This document shows, one piece after another, positions 31,795-42,239 of a stretch of 44,352 nucleotides of DNA. The notes under the pieces are model-generated. The model had not been told where the DNA came from, made no database searches, and saw only the letters and a program-made list of their open reading frames with translations. A program made the position numbers and the translations under genes. The stretch is from assembly GCA_029298735.1 (NCBI GenBank), contig JANSLP010000268.1:1-44352 (forward strand). The letters are read 5' to 3'. The stretch is from Ophiostoma sp. CBS 140.51 (taxonomy: Eukaryota > Ascomycota > Sordariomycetes > Ophiostomatales > Ophiostomataceae). How positions within the stretch are numbered: the first letter of the stretch is position 1; every line of letters begins with the position of its first letter.

Positions 31795-32403
31795 CTAGTC
31801 TCTGACATTGCCCGAGGGAAGCAGAGCTACAGACGTGGCAGTCGCTCCCACTGTCGCCGTCGCCGAGTTTGTAGGCGCCTTGACGACCTTGATAATCACC
31901 CACTTGGTGGTGTTCCCGCTGGCCTTGAAGGTATCTGTCGTGTACAGCGGGTTTACGGGATTGACAACGACAGCCATTTGTCCACCGTTTGTACCACAGC
32001 CCAACAAGGTCTGTTTCTTGACAGAATCACTGACAGCGGCAGCATCGCCATTGGCACCGCCGTCGATCGTGTAGGCAATGTCATCGTAGGCGACGGTAGA
32101 GTTGACACGCGGGTTGAGGTGCTTTGTGAGGACGAGGACAGTGCCTGTTTGAAGGGTAGTCCAGTCGTCACAAACACTGAGACCGGCGGTGCGGTACAGT
32201 AACTGGTCACCGGACTTGAATCGTTGGCGGAGAGCATTGGCGGCATTCAACAGATCGGCGACGGCAATGTCTTGGGAGTCACCGTCTGGATCACCATAGC
32301 AGATACGGCGGTCGGTGTCGGAGCACACCGCTGTGGAGAAGGGAGTAGCCGCAGCAAGACCAACTCCGAGAAAAAGGAGAGTACGAGTAAGAGGGGAGAT
32401 CAT
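31795..32403 (-). CDS. Small secreted protein with four cysteines; function unknown
   Basis: This single-exon protein has 202 residues. Residues 1-19 are a signal peptide (MISPLTRTLLFLGVGLAAA). The mature protein has four cysteines (27, 35, 78, 136), two N-glycosylation sequons and a Ser/Thr/Ala-rich tail. Blocks such as YGDPDGDSQDIAVADLLNAA and DQLLYRTAGLSVCDDWTTL suggest a conserved fold of small fungal secreted proteins, but I cannot name a family; an effector-like or cell-wall role is only possible. The stop is TAG and the frame stays open for 29 more, partly hydrophobic, codons. A consensus TATA box sits about 95 nt upstream, unusually clear for this window, suggesting strong or inducible expression. 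Confidence 0.8.
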   Translation of the reverse strand: MISPLTRTLLFLGVGLAAATPFSTAVCSDTDRRICYGDPDGDSQDIAVADLLNAANALRQRFKSGDQLLYRTAGLSVCDDWTTLQTGTVLVLTKHLNPRVNSTVAYDDIAYTIDGGANGDAAAVSDSVKKQTLLGCGTNGGQMAVVVNPVNPLYTTDTFKASGNTTKWVIIKVVKAPTNSATATVGATATSVALLPSGNVRD

Positions 32404-32493
32404 TGTGAGTGTGGTGAGAAGTGCAAATGTATGCTTGATGATTTTGTTTTGATTTGAGCTACAGCATTTCTTATCTTAAGGGCCGCCCTCTTC

Positions 32494-32501
32494 CTTTTAT
32501 A
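32494..32501 (-). promoter_or_regulatory. TATA box of the small secreted protein gene
   Basis: The minus strand reads TGTATAAAAGG about 95 nt upstream of the ATG, a full-consensus TATA element. Confidence 0.6.
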
Positions 32502-32753
32502 CATGACAGGATCTCGAGATGAAGTCCCAAATGAGATTCGAGGCTGGGAAACGAGGCCAATATCTCGGTGAGTCTTGGTGAATTTAAAACCAGGCACCCA
32601 TCTGCATCCATCTGCAGCTGGCCTCCTTGGCTCTCGCTACGAATTTTACCGGTATGTCGGGCGTTGGTGCAAATATTTTCTCTCATTCAACTCTATTCAA
32701 ACGCAACGTTTCTCTTAATATGTCTTCAGATAATATCATCGCCCACGCTCTCC

Positions 32754-34610
32754 CTACAACTTCACAAATGGATCATCAAAGTACCAGACGGGGTCGCCTC
32801 TGGGGTCGGCCTCCACTTCGGTGAATCCATTGCCCATAAACTGAAAGCAGTTGCCATTCCCGCCGTACTCAATCTCGTAGTCTTCCCACCGCACATTTTT
32901 CAAGACTTCAAAAAAGTGTAGCCGCGAGCCCGGGTAGATGGCCGTCACAGGCCCGTGCGTGCGGCCATTCTTGAACCACGAACGACAGGCTGAGGACCAC
33001 ACAAGGCGTTTCATCAGTTCGTGGGTGTGGTTGTAGAGATCGCGGACAGCTGCCGGCTTGGGGGCCATGGCTTTGATGTTGTCCGTCTGCACTTTCTCAA
33101 TGACTTGAAACAAGTACCGGGTGTACCAGTCGAGGATGGGCAGCAGAGAACTGTGGCTGGCGGGACTGTTGGGGCCTGTCAAGAGAAAAAGGTTGGGAAA
33201 GTTTTCGACGGTAATACCGAGGTAGCCGCGCGGCTCGTCGCCAAACTGAGCCTTGAGGTCGGTGCCATTCTGGCCGGTGACAGAGTATGGCGGTGCAAAC
33301 GATGTGTGAAATCCTGTGGCGCACACCACCACATCAACTGGATACTCGTTGCCCTGAGCGTCAACGACACCCGTCTCTGTCAGGCGAACAGCACTGTCAT
33401 TCACAACCGTCACATTGTCTCTCGTCAAGGACTCGAGGTAGTCCGACCCTGGCGTCATACGGCGACATCCAACGGCAAAGGGTGGCACGAGGTGCTCGGC
33501 CAGCTTGTCGCCCCGTTCCTGGTTCTTGCTGCCCAGCTTCTCCCGCATAATCGACTCGATGAGAACACGTGCACTCTGCTGGTCTTTGGAGTACAGGTGC
33601 ATCAGGTTGAACCGCTTGTTGAGCTCGCCCTCGACGTCACGGCAGTAGCGGTCGTAGGCCGCGGGGTCTTGTTGCCACTCCCGAATCTGGTCGGCCGAAT
33701 ATTGAAAATTGGTGCCTCCGGGGCCGGCATATTTGGCCCCAAAACCGGTGGTTACCCACACGGGCGACCGGAGAAAGGCCACGAGTTTTGAGGCCGTCGG
33801 CTGGATGCTCGGGATGATCTGGACGGCCGACGATCCGCCGCCGATGACGGCCACGGTTTTCCCAGACAGATCAAACGTGCCGTCCCAGTGTGCCGAGTGC
33901 ATGAGTTTCCCATTAAAAGTGTCGAGGCCGGGGATGTCGGGATACTTCCACGAATTCAAGATACCCGAGGCGCCAACCAGAATGTCGCACTCATCCTCAA
34001 AGTCTTCTTCCTGGTCCTCGCTGGCGCTTGTTTGGGGCCTCGCTTCGCTCGTGGTCATCAAGTCGCTCGTCTTCGGACCAGTTCTCGTCAACTTGAGCCG
34101 CCACTTGCCCGCCTCTTCATCCCAGACTGCGCTCTGCACTCGCGTATGGAACTGCATGTACTTTTCAAGCCCGAATTTTGTGGTGACATCCTTCAAGTAC
34201 TGCCAAATTTCCGGCGCCGATGCATAGTATGCACTCCACGCCGGGTTGCGGGCCCATGTAAACTGGTACGCATGGCTGGGAATGTCGCACGTGCACCCTG
34301 GATAACGGTTCTCGAGCCAGGTGCCGCCGACATCGCCATTCTTTTCGTAGATTTGCAGGTCGACATTCTGCAGGGCCCGCTCGGCCTTGTAGGCAATCTG
34401 TATGCCGGCGGCACCGGCGCCAATGCACACTACCCGGAGCCGGCGACGGTTCTCGCCGCGTGGGAACACAGGTGCTTCTGTCACGCGGTAGCCGTCAAAA
34501 TCGCGGGCATTGTACCACTGGTTTTCGTGAGGTGCGTCCGAGGCCGGGATCGGACCAGGGTCGGGCATGCCAGCGATGAGCATAATGGGAGGGTCTGGAG
34601 GAGAAGCCAT
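32754..34610 (-). CDS. FAD-dependent monooxygenase, Baeyer-Villiger type
   Basis: This single-exon enzyme has 618 residues from the ATG at 34610. The frame extends upstream, but only with a TTG start. The first dinucleotide-binding motif is GAGAAG (64-69, FAD), followed by GGTW (95-98). The Baeyer-Villiger fingerprint F-X3-spaced FxGxxxHxxxW is present at F232/H238/W242, then D. The second Rossmann motif GGGSSA (257-262) binds NADPH, and the CATGF segment closes the flavin domain. It converts ketones to esters/lactones or hydroxylates heteroatoms with O2 and NADPH; the substrate is unknown. An acidic, low-complexity insertion at 186-207 is encoded partly by the dispersed 14-mer (34037-34050). 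No biosynthetic core gene is nearby, so secondary-metabolite context is not shown. Confidence 0.92.
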   Translation of the reverse strand: MASPPDPPIMLIAGMPDPGPIPASDAPHENQWYNARDFDGYRVTEAPVFPRGENRRRLRVVCIGAGAAGIQIAYKAERALQNVDLQIYEKNGDVGGTWLENRYPGCTCDIPSHAYQFTWARNPAWSAYYASAPEIWQYLKDVTTKFGLEKYMQFHTRVQSAVWDEEAGKWRLKLTRTGPKTSDLMTTSEARPQTSASEDQEEDFEDECDILVGASGILNSWKYPDIPGLDTFNGKLMHSAHWDGTFDLSGKTVAVIGGGSSAVQIIPSIQPTASKLVAFLRSPVWVTTGFGAKYAGPGGTNFQYSADQIREWQQDPAAYDRYCRDVEGELNKRFNLMHLYSKDQQSARVLIESIMREKLGSKNQERGDKLAEHLVPPFAVGCRRMTPGSDYLESLTRDNVTVVNDSAVRLTETGVVDAQGNEYPVDVVVCATGFHTSFAPPYSVTGQNGTDLKAQFGDEPRGYLGITVENFPNLFLLTGPNSPASHSSLLPILDWYTRYLFQVIEKVQTDNIKAMAPKPAAVRDLYNHTHELMKRLVWSSACRSWFKNGRTHGPVTAIYPGSRLHFFEVLKNVRWEDYEIEYGGNGNCFQFMGNGFTEVEADPRGDPVWYFDDPFVKL

Positions 34611-35712
34611 GGTAGTTGTTTTGCGTGATAAAACTGAACAGAAAAAGAGAAAAGAGAAGAGAGAAAAGAAAAGAGAGAGTGAAAGATAGACAAATGTCAA
34701 GACACAATGTCGAGAGAGATCAGCATGAGGCGATAAGAGAGCTCACTCTTGTCTTTCCGCGGCATGGCAAAAGGTCCGTCGGAGCTCGATGGCACCACCC
34801 CGCGCTTTATACGACGCCCCAACATGAGAGAAAAGCAGCAGCAATGCAGTTAAATGAACAAAATCAATAAAATGCAACTATCCGACGGCAACATACAGGT
34901 GTTGCAATAGTTGTCTAAACATAGTTGGTGGTACAGCAGTGAGAAAAAGTCGAGATGAAAATATTTTCTGAATAGAAATGAAGAGATTTCTCGGAAACAT
35001 GCGTCCAGCATGCGTCCAGAACACATCAAAGTTGTGTTTTTGTAAGAAAAGAAGATGAGTACTAATCTATCATCTGGAAACATAATGGCCCAGAATCAAT
35101 CAACTTTTGAAATATTGACAGACGAGACGCAGTGTTACAAGAAATGTTGTGCTTCTGCATATGCATCTTTATTTTCGGTACTTTTAAATTATCTAAATGA
35201 ATCATACACTTTCATCTTTGCTTTTGTCATCTTTCATTCTCAGTCTTGATACGCGAGTTTCCATCATGACCACCACAGCCATCCGCTCACAGCCGCCAAC
35301 AGCCATTCTGCCTCGTTCTCTGGCGGGCCTCCAGCGAGCTTCCAGGCTTTCGGGCGGCTCGTGTAATGGACCCAATCCGGTTAGTCTCGTTTTCTGCCGG
35401 ACTTCGCCTCCTTTGTTGAACGCTGTTGACGGCTGTCGATCAGTTGACACAGCGCTCGAGGGGCCTCTAAACAGCGCTGAGACCACTAGAAGCTTGAAAA
35501 GAAGCTTGAAAAGTTCGCAGCTCGTGCAATGCCCCAAATTGGGACTAGCGTCATTTGTTGATGTAAGTCAAGACAGCCTCAAAGAACGTCGACGGAGAAA
35601 GATAAAAGGGTGAGGTGCTGTCTTCAAAATAATCTGGGTTTCACTACCATTCATACAATATTTTGTCTTACACTCAAATCGTCATATTTTCAATTCATTA
35701 ACGCACTTCACC
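34611..35712. other. Divergent promoter region, AT-rich
   Basis: This lies between the monooxygenase (minus) and the conserved fungal gene (plus). An ATG-started 138-codon frame at 35197-35613 has a signal-peptide-like start and a GTAAGT donor near its end, but nothing conserved. I leave it uncalled. A short CGTCCAG repeat lies near 35010. Confidence 0.4.
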
Positions 35713-37197
35713 ATGGGCAACTTCGAGACATACGACGTGCCTCCACCTTACAGCACTTACTGCAGTGCTCCCTCGAACCAATATCAAGCACCGGCCTGCT
35801 ATGCTCCACCTCCCGGCCCGCCGCCTTCTTTGAGAATGGCCACACCAGCCACATCGTCCTACAACAGCAACAACCCTTATGCAGGCTCCGCCTATGCAGG
35901 GTCCCCGTACGGCAGCCGGCAGACCTACAATGCCATCCCGGAAGAGTACCGGGCAATGGCCGAGATGTCGCAGCAGCCGCAGCAGGCACAACAATCTCAC
36001 CCTAATACACAACTACCCAGTCCCTCGTCGTCACAAGGCGACGAACAAGAAGTCGACGAGATTGCCGCTCACTACCGCCAGTACATGCAGCCGGCGCCGT
36101 CTCCGTCTGCTGGTGGTTTCTTTTCATCAAGTTCTCCATCTCCGTCGACTGCCCTCACCCGTCCCATTATGATCCCACAGGCCTATCCTGCCAGCGTCCT
36201 CCATCCGCCGGCACCCTTTTTGCGGGCCTATCCTCCAGCTCTGGCCAGCCGTGAGATTGGTATATCGCCCGCCTTGTTTGTCGCCATTGTCGACGCGCTC
36301 AATCTTTGCTTGGCTCCGCCGCCACCGCTCCAAGCTTTGAACCTGGTCGGCCAGGGCGTCGGTCTCGTGCCGCACCACATTGCCCAGGGCGTGTCGGCCG
36401 GATTAGGTGTGGTAGCCGGTGTGGGCGTGGCGGCCACGCGGATTACAAAACAGAAAAGATTTTTGGCAAAAGTGAATGCCGATGTGTTTGGTCCGCGCGG
36501 GTTGGCCATGGAGGTCGTCAAGGATGAGGCGGCGTTAGGGGGGTTAGGCCTTTCTCAATCTTCACTGCTGAAGGCAGTGCCATCGACACAAGTGGCCGGT
36601 CCTGTTGCTGGCGGGACAGGGCTGAATGCAGCTACGCAGACTCGATTGACCCAACTCGCCCCGTACACCTCCCCTTTGTCATTTGATGTCCCGCCCGCCG
36701 CCGTGCCGACCAGCCTGATGGACCGCATCAGTGCACGCCAAACAGCCGCCCGCCTGGCCAAGGATGCCAAACGGGATGACAAGCGGATGCAGAAGAGAGA
36801 AGATAAGATGAGAAAGCTGGGCGACCGCAGATCGTCCTCTTTGTCGTCGGACGATGATGACTCTGGCAGCTCCTACTCTGACGGCCCTGCGGCCATTCAT
36901 GCCCAGTTTGACGCCCGACGCCAGGTGGCCGAACAGCAGGGCGACTGGAAAGAAGTGGCCAAGATTGAGAAGAAACGGTCAAAGGAGATTGAAGACTTTC
37001 AAAAGAAGCAGAGAAAACATGGGAGCAAGCACGGCGGTGGTCGTGAAGACAAGCACCAACGCAAGTACGACAAGAAGATGAGCAAGATGGACAGAAAGGA
37101 GCACAAGCAAGACGAGAAGGATCAAAAGAAGATGGGAAAACTGCTGTGGATTGTCATTCGTCCGGTATCAGAGAGAGTCGAGGAGTACAAGTACTAG
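35713..37197 (+). CDS. Conserved fungal protein of unknown function
   Basis: This single-exon protein has 494 residues. The N-terminus (1-150) is Pro/Tyr/Ser/Gln-rich and disordered. The central block is the recognisable part of a widespread but unnamed ascomycete family: ISPALFVAIVDALNLCLAPP (184-203), then LQALNLVGQGVGLVPHH (206-222) and a glycine-rich hydrophobic segment (229-240), then FGPRGLAMEVVKDE. These may form a membrane-associated helical hairpin. After a variable linker, the C-terminus (about 345-485) is extremely basic, with predicted coiled coil (AKDAKRDDKRMQKREDKM, KMSKMDRKEHKQDEK). No catalytic motif is visible. The ATG context CACCATGGGC is strong; the Gly after Met could allow N-myristoylation (MGNFET), which is speculative. 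Confidence 0.82.
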   Translation: MGNFETYDVPPPYSTYCSAPSNQYQAPACYAPPPGPPPSLRMATPATSSYNSNNPYAGSAYAGSPYGSRQTYNAIPEEYRAMAEMSQQPQQAQQSHPNTQLPSPSSSQGDEQEVDEIAAHYRQYMQPAPSPSAGGFFSSSSPSPSTALTRPIMIPQAYPASVLHPPAPFLRAYPPALASREIGISPALFVAIVDALNLCLAPPPPLQALNLVGQGVGLVPHHIAQGVSAGLGVVAGVGVAATRITKQKRFLAKVNADVFGPRGLAMEVVKDEAALGGLGLSQSSLLKAVPSTQVAGPVAGGTGLNAATQTRLTQLAPYTSPLSFDVPPAAVPTSLMDRISARQTAARLAKDAKRDDKRMQKREDKMRKLGDRRSSSLSSDDDDSGSSYSDGPAAIHAQFDARRQVAEQQGDWKEVAKIEKKRSKEIEDFQKKQRKHGSKHGGGREDKHQRKYDKKMSKMDRKEHKQDEKDQKKMGKLLWIVIRPVSERVEEYKY

Positions 37198-37749
37198 GTC
37201 ACAGAAGTGCCACGATAGAAGGATTAGGAAAGATAGAACTAGTAATGTCTGTATTTTCATATAAAATTTCTTCCTTGTCTAGTGTGTATGGATTATGTGC
37301 GGGTTGTTGGGACGACCTTCATGCAGGCCACGTCCCACACTTGTGACCTGAAAGATTAATGGAGAATGCCAGAGTGTGGTAGTCTGTTGCCAGGCTCGAA
37401 GGTTTGATGGTCATTTCCCACGAACTCTGTGAGAGTTCTCTTGCTGGTGTGCAGTCGATTTGTTGTGATTGATTATGTTGAGCAATCTTTCCGGGGTGTC
37501 GGGACATTGCTCGTGTTAAGGATGAGGAGAATAGAGAGTTCAAATTGCATTGACGGCAGGAAGATTAAATATTTATACTTTAGAGAGTGGCCTTCAACAA
37601 GAGAAGCTCATCACAATCGTCAGTTGCTATTTCTGTGGAAATACAGACCAGTGAGAAGCTGCACAGCAGCATCTGCTTGTGACACCCAAGATTGATAGAT
37701 TCACCATTGTTATACAGAGTACAACATGAGGCTCCTTCATCACTCACGA
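37198..37749. other. Convergent 3' intergenic region
   Basis: This lies between two gene 3' ends. It contains short frames only and AT-rich stretches suited to polyadenylation. Confidence 0.45.
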
Positions 37750-39287
37750 TCAGTGCGGACTCTGCAGCTCCGCCACTTCACTGCCACTGACTTGCCCACC
37801 CTCCAGCTTCCACGTCCGCGGCCGGCCAATCTCAAACCCGTGCGTCTCGACAATGACGCGCTGCATGGCTGTTTCGGCCCATGTGGCTTCTTCTGTTCCG
37901 GGCGGCAAGTGTCGGGCAGCGACATGCAGTGGAAAGATAAAGAGGAAAGCACCAGTGCTTGACGGGCTGCGGTCAAACGAGTCTTTGGCAAGGCGGCAAA
38001 TATCGGAGGCGAGGGACCTGCGGGAGTCTTCTCTGGACATATCTCCTACGACGAGAGGCAGCTCAAAAGCTTCGCAGACTGGCGACAGACAGAGGAGAAC
38101 AGCATGGTGTAGGGCCAGCAGCGACATATCGGTGTTGCCCGTGGGTTCGAAGGACTGCCGCCATGCAGATAGAGAGGCCAACAAATCCTCCACCCGGCTG
38201 AGAAGGTTGGCCACACTCTCTGGCGATGCATCCGGCGTTTGTGCCACGCCAAAGTCGTGCAAGATGCCCGGCACGCGCGCAAACAGGTCCATCAAATTTT
38301 CTTCTGTGTGTACGCTCGGTGATGTTACTGAATCTGAGATTGCTGCCGGTGCCGGCCTCGATATGGCCCGCCATTCTGGCCGCGTCAGGAAGCAGTGCCG
38401 CCGCCGCACCAGTGCACTAATCACAATCGCAAAGCGGCAGTGCCAGAACAGTTCATGGCCGAACCCGCTCTGGTGCCGGGCGGGGCCTCGTCTTTCAATT
38501 AGATGGGCAATCCCGTCATAGTGTACCAGCCAGCCCGTTATTTCCGTGAGGGCCACGTTTTCGTAGAGGCACAGACACAGCACACTGGCCAAGGTCTCGA
38601 CATCAAAGACAGCCACAGGATCGGTGAGGGCTGTACGCAGTCGCCGTAGCGACCTTACATAAGCACGCACGCCCGTGTCATAGATGCGCGTGTCGTGGTG
38701 GACCTTGCCAAAGTAGACGGCCGCCAGGGCTCGGAGTGCGTCTTTGTTCAGGGGTACTGTTGTACTCAGGGACGATACTGCCGACTCGTAGTTGACCATG
38801 GATACGAGAATGTCGGGAGATGCAGGACCGCTGACCCGGGGCAGCAGACGGGCCACAAGGTGGGTATGGATCACCGTGTCCTCGTCTGGCCGCAGCGACA
38901 TGGCCGGGGCCAGTGAAGCCGCCTGTACCTCCATCTGCATCTGCACCTCGTCTCGTCTTGGACTGGCATCGCGGCTCTGACTCTGGCTTTGACTTTGGCT
39001 TTGACTGCTGGACTGGGACCTCAGCTCGTCTCTCTTGAACCGTGCCGTCTCGTCCACAAACTGTGCGTGCTGGGCATATCCACTGCACGTGATGCCCGCC
39101 TTTTCGCAGCGCTGACAGTGCGGACGGCCTTCGTCTGTGTATGTGAGAGAGAAAGAGTGAGTCACGAGGACATTCGACCAACAATAATTAATCGTCATTG
39201 ATAAAAGATGGAAACAAACTCACCACACTTGACCCGCCGGCGACGGCAAGTACCGCAACCCTTGCTGCGGCCCCCACGATTGACCAT
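37750..39287 (-). CDS. Zn2Cys6 fungal transcription factor
   Basis: The gene has two exons, 39287-39224 and 39134-37750, giving 482 residues. The 89-nt intron (donor GTGAGT, acceptor ACACAG, phase 1) falls immediately after the third cysteine. Spliced, the DNA-binding cluster is GCGTCRRRRVKCDEGRPHC, continuing QRCEKAGITCSGY, with spacing C-X2-C-X6-C-X6-C-X2-C-X6-C (residues about 11-38). A Ser-Gln microsatellite run (SQSQSQSQS) follows. The remaining ~350 residues fit the fungal transcription-factor domain PF11951. The protein should be nuclear; its targets are unknown. Both zinc-cluster genes in this window have an intron at the third cysteine, a common position in this family. Confidence 0.9.
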
Positions 39288-40718
39288 GTCTTCTTATCAG
39301 ACCCTAATCGATTCACTATGGTGGTCGCTGGTTGTGTGTGTGTGTGCGTGTCATTGTACTCGTGTGGTTGTGAAAAGTACACGCCATTTGGGAATGTACA
39401 TTGTTCGATAGGGGGAACCGATGTTGGGAATAGGGAAAGAAGAGATGGAACAGTTCTGGAAGATGGCTAGAAGGAGTGGAAAGTGCTGAAAGTAAGACGG
39501 AGGAAGGTACGAAGAGGGCGCAGCTAGGGCAAGAAGCTCTGTAGAAGGGCGGTCAGAAGCGGCAGAATGTACCATTAACACTAAGAGCTGTAGGGCTGGT
39601 TCCACTTTTATTTTGATATCAAATTGTCCTAAAACGGCAATTCCCAAATACACGGAACTTTAAATCAACCTTGTCAACCCTCTCCATCTTCGGCACTCGA
39701 TTTCCATCCACTCTGCACCCCAAGAAACTTTGAAATATTTTAAAACGTTTTGTAGAGTCCAGAGACTTTGGTGGTGTAAAAAGAAAGATACAAAAATCGA
39801 AAATGATGAAACGAAAAATACATCTTTCGGCATTCCTCGCCGCACTACTCGACACACTTCAAACAACTCGAACAGAGCCCAGTTACCTCTTTTAAATGCG
39901 ACATGTTCTCTCCAACTAGTCCAGTGCAAACTCTTGTTACGGTGACTCTAAAGTGGTCCAATTCTTTAAACCACGAGCAAGATATCACCCGAGAAATCTT
40001 CTAGCAGACAGTGGTGATGACTGAGTTTGAAAGCAGGGCTTAGAACGAGAGCCGCTACACAGTTGAGGACGTTTTTCTGTCTGTTGTATGTTAGATATTG
40101 AGTTCACTAACACACAAAAATTACTGCAACGTGAACCTAAAAAAGCGAAAAGATTATTAGGCGGCAGGTGCTGCTGTGCTGTTGCCGTACCGTTGCTGCT
40201 GCTGAATATGCTCCTTCCTCTATACGTATTATATTTCTTTCTTCATCCAATCTTCCTTCTTTCCTTCTTTCTTTTCCTCATCTTAGTTGATACTTCCCTC
40301 CCCATCCCTACCCCTTCATCTCCATTTGAGCCATTCAATCCGCACGCCGAAAACGATTTCGCAACGCCCAGAACGACCCAAAATCTTCACCTAAACGACT
40401 CCAAACAAGCAAAACGATCAACAACGACCATCAACGACCATCAAAGACCAAAAACAACCAAAAACTATCTAAAGTATTCCAAAGCCACCCAAAGCCACCC
40501 AAAGCCACCCAACGCCACCCAAAAACGTCTCCAACGACTGGAAATCCCTGATAACGGTTAAAAACATCTTAACGATAAAAAACGACCTGCACAACTGAGT
40601 ATATTTTATCCGCTCGTCAGATAACATAGCACACCTTATCATCCCTTATCATCTACTAGTACATCAATAGCCAGCATTTACTATTTCCCCACCTGAATCA
40701 TCCATAACACAATTCATC
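39288..40718. other. Divergent intergenic region with a period-10 tandem repeat
   Basis: This lies between the Zn2Cys6 gene (minus) and the orphan gene (plus). It is AT-rich with a long A/C-rich tract (about 40340-40560) containing the tandem array at 40480-40520. A 157-codon frame (40088-40561) is low-complexity and probably not coding. Confidence 0.45.
40480..40520. repeat. Tandem CCAAAGCCAC array (10-bp unit)
   Basis: Three exact units and one variant (AACGCCACCC register) lie in tandem, flanked by less regular CCA/AAA-rich units back to about 40425. The unit resembles the minus-strand units of the 20322-20436 array. Confidence 0.8.
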
Positions 40719-42239
40719 ATGGACGGTCCGCGGGGAAGAGGCGAGCGTGTCCGCGACCCATACCGCCCGGCGACTCCACTTGATGAGGCTAAGATCCCAT
40801 CACGCCGGACTACTTCATCGTTGAACGCGGTCCCCACACCCAAAGCACCCCGGGCCTGGGAAGAAATTGGTAACTGGCGCCGGTCAGCAGCTCCCGTGGC
40901 CTTATCCTCGTCCTCGTCTGTAAAAGAGAGCATCTCTAAGGACGACTCTGAGGAGGACCCTGATAAGACACCTCGGGCCAGCCCCCACCTGAGCACTAGC
41001 GAGGCTCCCAAAACCGGCATTTACCGTCTCTCTGGAGCTCGGAGCCTTTCTCAGGATGATTCCAAGAAGACCCCCCGGTCCATCCCTGATGCCGCCTTCT
41101 ACGAGCCCCCTCACGCTACGGGAAAGGGCAAGGACCGGGATTTGTCGGCCAGCCCCATCGATCCGAACGGCCGTCAGATCATCAACCGCACCAGCCAGAT
41201 TATGGACCACAACCGCTCTCATAGTAACTCTCTGATCACCCATCTGTTCGACAACCGCATCACCCCCAAGAACTGCCACCTGCACAACACACCCAACGAG
41301 GCGCATGAGCGCGACTATGTGGCCTCGCTCATGGACTCGGAGCTGGTGCCGGAGCCTAGTGGCCTGTTTCCCTATCTGTCTCTCCACGAGCGTCACATTA
41401 ATGTTCCCATCCCGTCAACTAAGAGATTCGTTGGTACGTATCCGACAGGCGATTTCGATTATAGTTCGAGACAGGCCATGGAGAGAGAGACGATGCGGAT
41501 CGATAGTCTTATTTATGACGGCGTCCAGCGCGACTTCGCCTCCAGAATGGCCATCGGGGGCTACAATAAGGTCATGACCGAAGTACTTGGCTTTAAGGAT
41601 TGTACAAAGGAGACAGTGCAAGAGGCACAGGCGCACGCCAAGGGTCTGCTTCGGTACCAGTACGCTCCGGGCATGCCGCAGCCCAACTGGGCCCACCTCG
41701 CCGGCGACCACGAGCTGCGCCTCAAGGCGGACAGCATCCGCGTCCAGATGGAGATTCTAGCCCTTGAAACGGTCAACCGGTGCACCCTGGCCCGCACGCG
41801 CGTGGCCGTCGAGGCCGTAAAGTTTGCCTCCCAAAACAAGCTGGGCCACCAGCTGCCCATTTACCAGTATTTGGCCGCCGCCAGCACCGCCAACGCGAAT
41901 CGGGAAAACCGGAAAGACGCTTCCAACGCGCAGTACCATCTCTTTAAATTTGAGCAGCTGACCGGTGGCAGCGGTAACGCCAAGTACAACTCAAGAACGG
42001 TGGCCATGGCCAACTTTGCGATGAAGCGGGCTGAGCTGCGGGAGCTGCGCAAGGCTGTCCCTGCCAACACCACTGAGTACTTTGACGCCTCGAGCCTCAT
42101 TGACTTTGAGCTGGACGCAATGGATAGAGTCCTGCCCGCGTATATGACCTTTACCAAGTGGGTACGGGATGTGCGGGATATATTCGATGACTATGAGAAG
42201 ACGAAGGCAGCGTTGTCTAATGCCCACCCTGATCACTAG
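40719..42239 (+). CDS. Orphan 506-residue protein, function unknown
   Basis: This is a single-exon frame with a clean ATG context (TCATCATGGAC). The N-terminal ~130 residues are Ser/Pro/Lys-rich and disordered. From about residue 140 it is globular and mostly helical: QIINRTSQIMDHNRSHSN, NCHLHNTPNEAHERDYVASL, LRLKADSIRVQMEILALETV, ANRENRKDASNAQYHLFKFE and a C-terminal acidic helix (VRDVRDIFDDYEKTKAAL). There is no signal peptide, membrane segment or cofactor motif. The gene has normal codon use and looks intact, but I recognise no family. Being next to gene-poor, repeat-bearing DNA, it may be lineage-specific or transferred. Confidence 0.72.
   Translation: MDGPRGRGERVRDPYRPATPLDEAKIPSRRTTSSLNAVPTPKAPRAWEEIGNWRRSAAPVALSSSSSVKESISKDDSEEDPDKTPRASPHLSTSEAPKTGIYRLSGARSLSQDDSKKTPRSIPDAAFYEPPHATGKGKDRDLSASPIDPNGRQIINRTSQIMDHNRSHSNSLITHLFDNRITPKNCHLHNTPNEAHERDYVASLMDSELVPEPSGLFPYLSLHERHINVPIPSTKRFVGTYPTGDFDYSSRQAMERETMRIDSLIYDGVQRDFASRMAIGGYNKVMTEVLGFKDCTKETVQEAQAHAKGLLRYQYAPGMPQPNWAHLAGDHELRLKADSIRVQMEILALETVNRCTLARTRVAVEAVKFASQNKLGHQLPIYQYLAAASTANANRENRKDASNAQYHLFKFEQLTGGSGNAKYNSRTVAMANFAMKRAELRELRKAVPANTTEYFDASSLIDFELDAMDRVLPAYMTFTKWVRDVRDIFDDYEKTKAALSNAHPDH

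Noticed and set aside
35197..35613. 138-codon frame with signal-peptide-like start and GTAAGT donor
   Set aside because: No recognisable homology or acceptor; lies in the promoter of the next gene.
40088..40561. 157-codon plus-strand frame with a hydrophobic segment
   Set aside because: Low-complexity A/C-rich tail, overlaps the tandem repeat, no conserved feature.
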